A stretch of DNA of 64,000 nt, taken from positions 17,794,001 to 17,858,000 of the forward strand of contig NC_135251.1 of the NCBI RefSeq assembly GCF_964204865.1, in the 5' to 3' direction. The DNA comes from Styela clava (lineage: Eukaryota > Chordata > Ascidiacea > Stolidobranchia > Styelidae). Below are positions 56,182-64,000 of the stretch, one piece after another. The notes beneath the pieces are model-generated. The model was not told the DNA's origin. It worked only from the letters and a program-made list of their open reading frames with translations, and did no database searches. How positions within the stretch are numbered: position 1 is the first letter of the stretch; each line of letters opens with the position of its first letter. Both the position numbers and the translations under genes were made by a program.

Positions 56182-59100
56182 ATGAATGGTAAAGAAGAGA
56201 ATTCAGGTGGTGCCTACGAAGATGAAACAGTAGTTCAATATTTGACTGACAATGGCGTAGAATCTGTTGTTGACATTTCACTACAACAAGAGACGCCAAT
56301 GCAAGTTGAAAAAGCAAAACCGGCTACTAATCTTATTTATCGAGTGGATGAGAGTCCACCATTGTACATCAGCATGGCCTTCGGATTTCAGGTATATGAA
56401 AATTTACATAAACAGACAAGTCTCAGTATGGACTATGGGTCGTTTTGCTATTATGTTGATGTTGTTCTTCTTCGTATTTTTGGACACGTCAGTGTACATA
56501 ACGATCGTTCCAATATTATGTTGTTGTTCCTGTTAGTAATATTCTTCCCTTTCGTCATGATGAAATCGCTTTTCTCTTTGAATACTGGACCAATTGCTTT
56601 GAAATTTTCAGTTGTTACAGATTGATTTTTTTGCCAGAAGGCTATTACTTTTACTTATTTCAAAAATTACTGTGGACTTAGCTGTGGACAAGAGATTCGT
56701 TTTTTATGTGTCAGAATAAAAAATAGCGACACCTTGTGACGTATCCATATATTTGAGCACAGCTCTCTTGTTCTTCTTGTTGTTATTAAAAAAAGTGCCT
56801 TTCTCATTACCAGTGGACCAATTTTCAGTGGTTGAAGATTTTTTTTTTTTTGCCAGAAGGCTATAATTTTATTAAATTTTCTGTGGAATATGATATTTCA
56901 TCTGAAATCCGCTGTATAATTATTAATTCTGGAAACACACTTTTATGACATCGTGGCGGCCGGTACCAGTGTACTATGACAGATTGCACACCCGTACTGC
57001 GGCGTTTAAGTTTTCGTGTCCATATATTTATGCATTGCTCTTGTGATTGGTCCTATGGTGATTTTAAACGTAATTCGTCAGTGCAGGTGAAACGAAATCA
57101 TTTATCTTAGTCACATCCAAGGAACATGACCATTAACAATTCGGGGTATCATTTGAATTACGTTTATCTTTCTAACAATTGTATTGCAATACCGACATCG
57201 GTATTTTATTTACTGATCTATTGAAACTCACTCCAAATCTCCAAAATGTTTTCTGATTTTTATTACTCGCAAACCAATCTAGATTTGAGATTTTTTAGCC
57301 AAAACATGTATCCTCTTGGTTGGCATTTTAGGAAATTTATACGCATGTCAAGAGAATACTTCACATTATCTAGTATAATCTTATTGTCAAAATTACTGTG
57401 ATTTTCATTCATGGCCAAATAAACCTTGTATCCACACAATCACGACTGAATTGGGTAAGGAAAATCCTAATGATGAACCTACAAGTTTTTAGTGGAACCG
57501 CTGATGGGTATTTAATTTTTATTTCATGTTTTTTCGAAAAATAACTAACGAAGAATTGGATAATAATCGATTTGTTTAATTTTTTAGCAACTGATGTTGT
57601 GTATCATGATTATAACATTCCCGCTGATCATATTATCGGTGTTGTGTGCTGATGATTCTCCATCAGTGACTGAATATAAAACAGCTATGATCGGGACCGT
57701 ATTTTTTGTCGCTGGTCTCTCAACGTTCCTTCAAACTACTTTTGGAGTGAGGTAACAATAAACTCATTCACATACTAGATAAACGAATCATCTGCACGTA
57801 ATAATGATTTATTGGATCTCCACTTTCAGATACCCTTATTCTCAGTTGTTCTGTCTGTCCGTGTATCTGCCTGTCCTGTCTAGCTGTAGCGTCTAAACGG
57901 CCCGACCGGTATTGATGAAATTTCTCACGTGGGTTATTCCCTCACTCTAGTTATGTGCGTTCCCCCGAATGTCCGAATTGGCGTTTCGTTTCCATGGCAG
58001 CAGCGAAAAAACGCGCCGATTGCTGGGAAATTTTCAACGTCCACACAATTTGTCGCCAATTTTTCATAAAGTAAGTCGAAAATAAAATTTCAAGAACGGT
58101 TCCATCCGCGGAAGAAAATACTCTTTCGAACAGGCCGTGTTTAACCCATAAAATGGGGGAGCTTCTGGAATTTTTGTGAACACGTTTTAATTATTAGTCA
58201 CAGTATACTACTCTCGCAAGGCGGTGATTGCAGTACGCTGCCGCAATAGATTGCAATTTTCTCTTGTATCGGAACGTATGTCTGAAGTGCGGGCCTCAAG
58301 TATGAGCGGAGATCGTTGGCTCAAACCGCCTTGTTTCTCTAACTTTTTAAAACGATAATTCATGGCGGGATTTCTTGTGTCAATGAGAGCAGTTCAGAAT
58401 TGATTACGAAGAGAGTACTACAGAGAAAAACCGCGATGACAAATGTGTTCACATTTGTTTACTGTAGATTGCCAATAATACAAGGAACAACTGCATCGTT
58501 TTTGGTTTCTGCTATAAGCGTCATGGGAACCGACAGATTGAAATGTCCGGCTCCGATGGATTTGAATCCTAACTCGACGTATGAAGATTACTCAGTTTCG
58601 CTGGATGAAAATTCGAGCAAAATAATTTACGACAATTTGCTGAATAAAACTATCAACGTCGATGTGGAGTCAAATTATTACAGAGATAATGATGGAATAA
58701 TAAGGACTAGTAACGAACTATGGGTCAGCCGATTACATGAGGTAATAACTGTTTAGCTTAACAAACGTATATATGTTAATAATAGATAGGCTAGTAACTA
58801 ACTAAGTAACAGTTAATGGACTACCTGACGTGATTCGATAAAATTACGTGGATACATTATTTTATGATTTGAAGCTATGGAAATTATATACAAAATGCAT
58901 TTTGAAACCCAAGCGAGTTCTAACCATATATTCTGATTTGATTTTTTACAAACTATGTTTTATTGCAAAAGTATAAGAGTTAAATGAAGTTAAATGTACC
59001 GATATGAATTAAACGGGTCGTATTACTCTTGAATAAATTTGTTCACTAGGACCGACAATATCTGATATCGATTTACGAATGTTTTTTTTAATTAACAGAT

Positions 59101-62100
59101 TCAAGGCGGAGTGATCTGCGGTTCGATTTTGCAGTTGACTTTGGGATTCACTGGTGCTATGGGATTTCTGACTTACTATATTGGACCACTAACGGTTGCC
59201 CCAATTTTAGCTCTGATTGCATATGGAATATTCGGTTTAGCACAGGATCTGGCAAGCGCTCAGTGGGGTATCACCGTCTTGTAAGTTTGTGTAACGAGTT
59301 ATTCGTTAGAGTGCGTGGGTGCTATTGTTCGCCTGTTTTTATTCGCAAACTAATTAGTCAGCCAATTTCACATTTTCCGTAAAGAAGTCGCTAGAAGTCT
59401 ATAACTTTCATTTTTTTTCAAATTTTCTAGTCCTACCAGCCTCTACATTTCATCAAAATTTTGCTGTTTCTTTTTACTATTCACGGGCACACATAATATG
59501 AAATTAATAATTCTGCCAGCATTTGCCTGGAATTTTGCTGACATTGCTCTGGCCATATATTTGAGTGGCAACGGTTAAGCGTTACAAGAAATAATAAAGC
59601 TTTGTTCGGTTCATGTATATAATGATATCAAAATTATCATGTTATTATTATTCTTGGTATTTTCTTTCTGTTGGTATAGCTGTTGTGAATCACTTTTATC
59701 TTTATTGATATAGAATTGATCTTTTAAGATTTAGTATTCGATGTGTTTTGTGCTAAACGTTCCCAAGTAATTGATATTATCTTTAACAAAAAAATTATTC
59801 TATCTGCTAACTAAAGAAATAATGTAAGATTTCAAACAAACTATAAATGTATTTTCATTTCAGAATCGTCGGCATCTTTTTCATCTGTGCTGTGTGTATG
59901 GTAAATGTTTCGATACCAGTGTATACTTGCAGACGTAATGGAAGAAATATATCTGTTTCTTCTAATTCTAAGTTCCCTTTATTTTCAATGTTTCCGGTAA
60001 GAAATATTTAATTCTCACATTATTTTGGACACCTTACAAATATTTTGATTCTGCACAAGACTATCTATACGACTCACACACACACTATTGTTTACATATG
60101 AATACGGGATTCTCTCATTGAACTCAAACACAAAGAGCACAACAAACCTTACTTATTAAAGCTTGATAAAAATGCATAGATCTTCTGTTATTGACAAATA
60201 TGTATTATTTTTTTTATAACTCCATTTCAAATACTTTATTATTCAAGGTTTTATTTGCTGTGTTCATCGGATGGTTTGTATGCTACGTTATCACTACAGC
60301 AGGTGGATTCTCGGATGACCCAAAGGATCCATCTTATTATGCTCGCACAGATATCAATTCAGATGCAACTTCTAAAAGTCCTTGGTTAGTGTCGACTGAA
60401 CTTCACTAGCGTAATTATGGTGACAAATTCGAATTGCCGTCATAAAACAGACTTTTTAAAAATAACTATCATTTTGGAATGTTTGAATTATCTTCACATT
60501 TGTTACTGATGAATTAGGTGCCAAGGTATTCAATTTTGTTGACTCATTTTTAAACAACTTTAATTGCTCACATGAAGAAACACGCGCAGGAAACAAAAAA
60601 TAAATGTAATAATTATTTTCACTTAAAAAAATCTTGAATATCCTGAGACCAAAATTATAAAACATTATAAAAAATATACATGCTTTTTTTTCACCGACTT
60701 GTATGAATTGGGCTTCTTGTGCCATATGATTTAGTAGCTCATTAGTAAATGTTGAAATATTTTTCAGGTTTCGTTTTCCATACCCTTTTCAATTCGGAAT
60801 GCCAACTTTCACTGCGAGTACAACACTGGGAATGATGGCAGCAGTGTTGCCAGGAATATTAGAATCAATTGGAGATTATAATGCTACAGCGGGAGTTTGT
60901 GAAGAGTCGTCTCCACCAAAACATGCTATTAATCGGTAACATCAATCCTTCAAATACGTATCTATATGTAACATTGAAAATATTTTATTTTACGTTTTCT
61001 ATTTATACAACGGTTATGTTAATCGAACTATACATCGGGGAAAATTCTTGTATACAATGCACAAGTCAAGTTGTCTTACATCACGCCGTTTCTCATCTAT
61101 ATAGACTACGATTATAGAAACCATATATTTATAGAATTGTATCTGTACTGTATCACATTTATCAGCATTGCTTTGATTATAAAACTAATAGAAATGTTTA
61201 TAAATTCGATAAACTTTTATTTAAATTAGAATACAATAGACACGTATTTTTGGCTTTATTCTCATTTTTCGAATGCATATATATATACACTTTCGTACAT
61301 CATTTACTAGAGGTGTTATGATGGAAGGGGTCGGCGTCCTTTTGGCCGGATTGCTTGGCACCGGGAATGCAGTAACATCTTGGAGTCACACTATTGTTAT
61401 ACTAGGCGTATCAAAAGTTGCAAGTAGAAGAGTAAGTTAGCATTAATTTTCTGTTTATTGTCAGTTATATGAAGCTGCAATATGAAGATATTTTAAAACA
61501 ATAATTCAGTTAAAGGTATAACATCACTTACACCTACTAGTATTATGTATTGCATATTTGACTGCGTTGCTTGATGTTTTATGTTCGCATATTATGTTAA
61601 TTACGATCACCGGCTCACTTGCATGTGCATGAGTATTACCACGTTCTCAATGTTTCAAATTTAGGTGTTTCAGTTCACTGGACTGTATATGATTATAATA
61701 GGGATATTTTCAAAATTGATCAGTATATTCGCATCTATTCCAAAAGTTGTGCTTGGTGGTGCACTTAGTTCAACAATTGGAATGTTATTTTCAATCGGAA
61801 TATCTACTTTGAAGCACACTGACATGAAGAAAACTAGGTAAGAATAGTTTTCTAAATATGAGCGATGTATGCTACACGCTGAAAATAGGTTGAATAAATA
61901 CCATAGCAGTCGATGTAGCAAAATGATCAAAAGTATATATATAATATACTACAAACAAGAGACTCCGATGAGAAATATTTAAAATCTTGAATTCTGGGCA
62001 TCTAGTATTGTCATCTACTATAACAACTTTCGCAGGAAAAGCAATGCACAGGATTAAAATAAATCTTTTCTAGCATCTAGCATTATATATTTTTTTTTCA

Positions 62101-63340
62101 ACACATTACCATACTCAGCGTATTTATATGTTATGTTCTTGGATTTGGATTTAAATCATTTATTGAACATCCATCCAGTAGCAAACTTGTCAAAACCCAT
62201 CATCTTTTGGATGAGTGCGGGTAACTAATGTGTGTCACTGGCAGAACAAGTTCCCATTGATCATGCCAGAGAATAAAATACTTTAATAACATCTCAGTAT
62301 GCCAAAACGGTTGAGATATGTGAGGTTGAAATCAGCTAACATTGTATGCATTTTGAAATCAATAGTATTATATTCATTGACAAACCTCCCCTAGAGATAC
62401 ACCATCACCATTTCTGGATGAATAAAAATATTTTGTTTAGAAATCTGTTCATCTTTGGACTAAGTATGTTGACCGGTATCGCCTTGCCAATGTATATATC
62501 AAAACATGAGGACAGAGTAGATCTAGGAGTAGAGGAATTGACAAATGTTGTGAGAGTGTTAATGAGAAGTCCTATGTTCATTGGAGGCTTGACTGGCTTT
62601 TGTTTGGATAACATTGCTCCAGGTAATGAGAAAATAGTCATTTTTAAATAGCACTTTATTGAATCAAGTATATTGAAACACACTTGCAGACAAAAGACAG
62701 CAATTTAGATAGCAATTCAGAATTCGGGAACGCTTATGATATGAGTACTATGTTGCAAAGCATTTTTATCCGGTGTTTGAATATTTATCTTCGGACACGG
62801 CAACGTTCGACCTAATAAGCTAAGAATGTCTATTAGTATTTATTTCTGTTTGACAACCAATCGCGTATTCAAGTTATAGAATAAGAGATTGATTGATTAG
62901 TTACGATTACGAAAGAACGGGGTCAATGTGTTGATAAGATTGAAAAAACAAATCAAACAGACATTTTACGTTTTCCCGACATGTTTCGAAGCATGATTTT
63001 GAAATATACTTTTTCGCACGCGTGTACCTCTGACTCGCTTATGGGGTCACACAATGCATTAACAAAAATCCCGACAATGGAGTGGTTCACGATATTTCAA
63101 TCAAAAATTACTGCGTTTAACAAACCAGCGCGGCTAGCATTTCGGTTAGGAGTTATGAATTTAAATTTTTTATTTATTTGAAATGATTCAGGGACAAGGA
63201 AAGAACGAGGTCTGGAAACATTCTACACAAAATCCAGTGACAAATCAGGAAATCAAGCGAAAGCTTATCAATTACCGTTCAATACTGATTATAGATGGAC
63301 GAAATGGATTCCTATCTGTCCTAACTTTAGAAGATCATAG
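56182..63340 (+). CDS. SLC23-family nucleobase/ascorbate transporter, 11 exons, 630 aa
   Basis: Exons: 56182-56391, 57588-57751, 58468-58741, 59099-59280, 59864-59996, 60248-60384, 60768-60935, 61311-61431, 61665-61837, 62441-62622, 63192-63340. All GT-AG, phases match, total 1893 nt. The start is the ATG MNGKEENSGG. The chain has the family landmarks in order: 'DESPPLYISMAFGFQ', 'FLQTTFGVRLPIIQG', a long extracellular loop in exon 3 with NxS/T sites, 'AQDLASAQWG', 'TTAGGFSDD', 'FGMPTFTASTTLGMMAAVLPGI', 'GNAVTSWSHT...LGVSKVASRR', and the C-terminal 'ERGLETFY'. SLC23 proteins are multi-pass plasma membrane carriers for ascorbate (sodium-coupled) or nucleobases. The usual QH in TM1 reads QQ, and the usual SPNIGVLGIT signature is SHTIVILGVS, so the substrate may differ from ascorbate. 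Confidence 0.93.
57825..58100. repeat. Possible dispersed repeat in SLC23 intron 2
   Basis: Starts with a TCTGTCTGTCCGTGTATCTG-like tract followed by CCGACCGGTATTGATGAAATTT, a combination I recall from repeats in several invertebrate genomes. No ends or duplication were found, so the class is unknown. Confidence 0.3.
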
Positions 63341-63748
63341 AAAACTGTTCAGCAACAAATTATTTAAAGTGATTCGGAAGTCTTGCTGCAGACTAACACA
63401 AAATATTTAAAATTCTTATTATCAGAAATATTAATTACTCAGCCAACTCATATAATGTAACTAATAAAACTATTGAAATATTTGAATGTATTTATTGCAG
63501 ACTTCATTTAGTGACGGTGGACAAGTGATAACAAAAGATTTATCAAAGTGGTTACTGACCTATCACCTCCCCTCGCGAACCGGCAACAAAATACTTACAT
63601 TTATGAAATAGAAAATAATAATCTGACTTTGAGTAACATACTTCGATGTTTGTCACAAACTAGAACTAAAAATCACAAATCCATTCTGCAATTCTATTGC
63701 AAGATTCCATTGATAACCATCGCTTTGTATGGAAACCCACACTGGCTA
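63341..63748. other. 3' flank of the SLC23 gene
   Basis: AT-rich; contains short overlapping frames without motifs. An AATAAAAC-containing stretch at 63463-63470 may act as a polyadenylation signal. Confidence 0.4.
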
Positions 63749-63860
63749 CTGCTCTAGAAGTGTGTGCACCAAGATGTCCTACAACCTGAATCCTAATCGG
63801 TACACGCATACTATGTTCAGGTTGTGCGCCATCTTGGTGCGCATACTTCTGGAGGTCCGG
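63749..63860. mobile_element. Short MITE, same family as 72-290
   Basis: Near-palindrome with arms CTAGAAGTGTGTGCACCAAG and the complement of CTTGGTGCGCATACTTCTGG. The inner parts share CATAGTATGCG and CAACCTGAAC with the copies at 72-290 and 12507-12606. No clear target-site duplication. Confidence 0.6.
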
Positions 63861-64000
63861 CAAGCGAGTTATGAGTAGTATGTTGCATCACAGTAACCTT
63901 CACGGTTGCGCCTTATTACCAACGGCATTTTGGTAGTAAAACAGTGTGGGTGCATGCATGGCCCAGACACTGATGAATAAAACATTATTGATAATTTGAA

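Overview
This is eukaryotic nuclear DNA from an animal. It is AT-rich, and its genes are cut into short exons by introns of roughly 0.2-1.5 kb. It also carries many miniature transposons and tRNA-derived SINEs. The compact genes and repeat types suggest an invertebrate deuterostome, most likely an ascidian tunicate; that is an inference from style, not a proof.

Layout. (1) 1-17.5 kb holds a cluster of GMC oxidoreductase (FAD-dependent glucose/choline dehydrogenase-like) genes: the last exon of one gene (1104-1239, +), a complete 14-exon gene (2239-10270, +, 603 aa) and a complete 13-exon gene on the other strand (11586-17514, -, 617 aa). Both full models were built by hand from splice sites and stay in frame throughout. 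(2) 20475-35174 is one 14.7-kb mobile element, the highlight of the window. (3) 36-53.4 kb, minus strand, holds an unrecognised secreted protein gene with a signal peptide, an RRKR site, a sushi (CCP)-like module and cysteine-rich 14-18-residue repeats. It has three tandem candidate terminal exons in the same splice phase. Two hAT-type elements lie in this stretch. (4) 56182-63340, +, is a complete 11-exon SLC23 nucleobase/ascorbate transporter gene (630 aa).

The element. It has 25-bp terminal inverted repeats (18/25 identical, each beginning GGC) and a perfect 8-bp target-site duplication (TACAAATC), as a cut-and-paste DNA transposon would. It encodes an IS1595/Merlin-type DDE transposase. 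Between the ends are the genes of an enveloped retrovirus, all on the minus strand: transposase, an unknown 452-aa ORF, an Env-like glycoprotein, a single LTR-like promoter with a tRNA primer-binding site, Gag (PSAP and PPxY late motifs, CCHC knuckle) and Pol (DTG protease, YIDD reverse transcriptase, RNase H). There is no retroviral integrase. Pol instead ends in a domain resembling KptA/Tpt1 RNA 2'-phosphotransferase. Gag and Pol are linked by a textbook -1 frameshift signal (TTTAAAC directly before the Gag stop, then a 9-bp hairpin).

The linear order (transposase-X-env-LTR-gag-pol) is a circular permutation of gag-pol-[integrase position]-env. If the two ends are joined, the order becomes LTR-gag-pol-transposase-X-env-LTR, with only about 300 nt between pol and transposase. 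The simplest reading is a retrovirus-like agent whose DNA is a one-LTR circle inserted and excised by a DNA transposase, somewhat like a pararetrovirus in genome logic. All its main ORFs are open, so the copy looks young. The life-cycle model is inference; the genes, ends and signals are read from the sequence.
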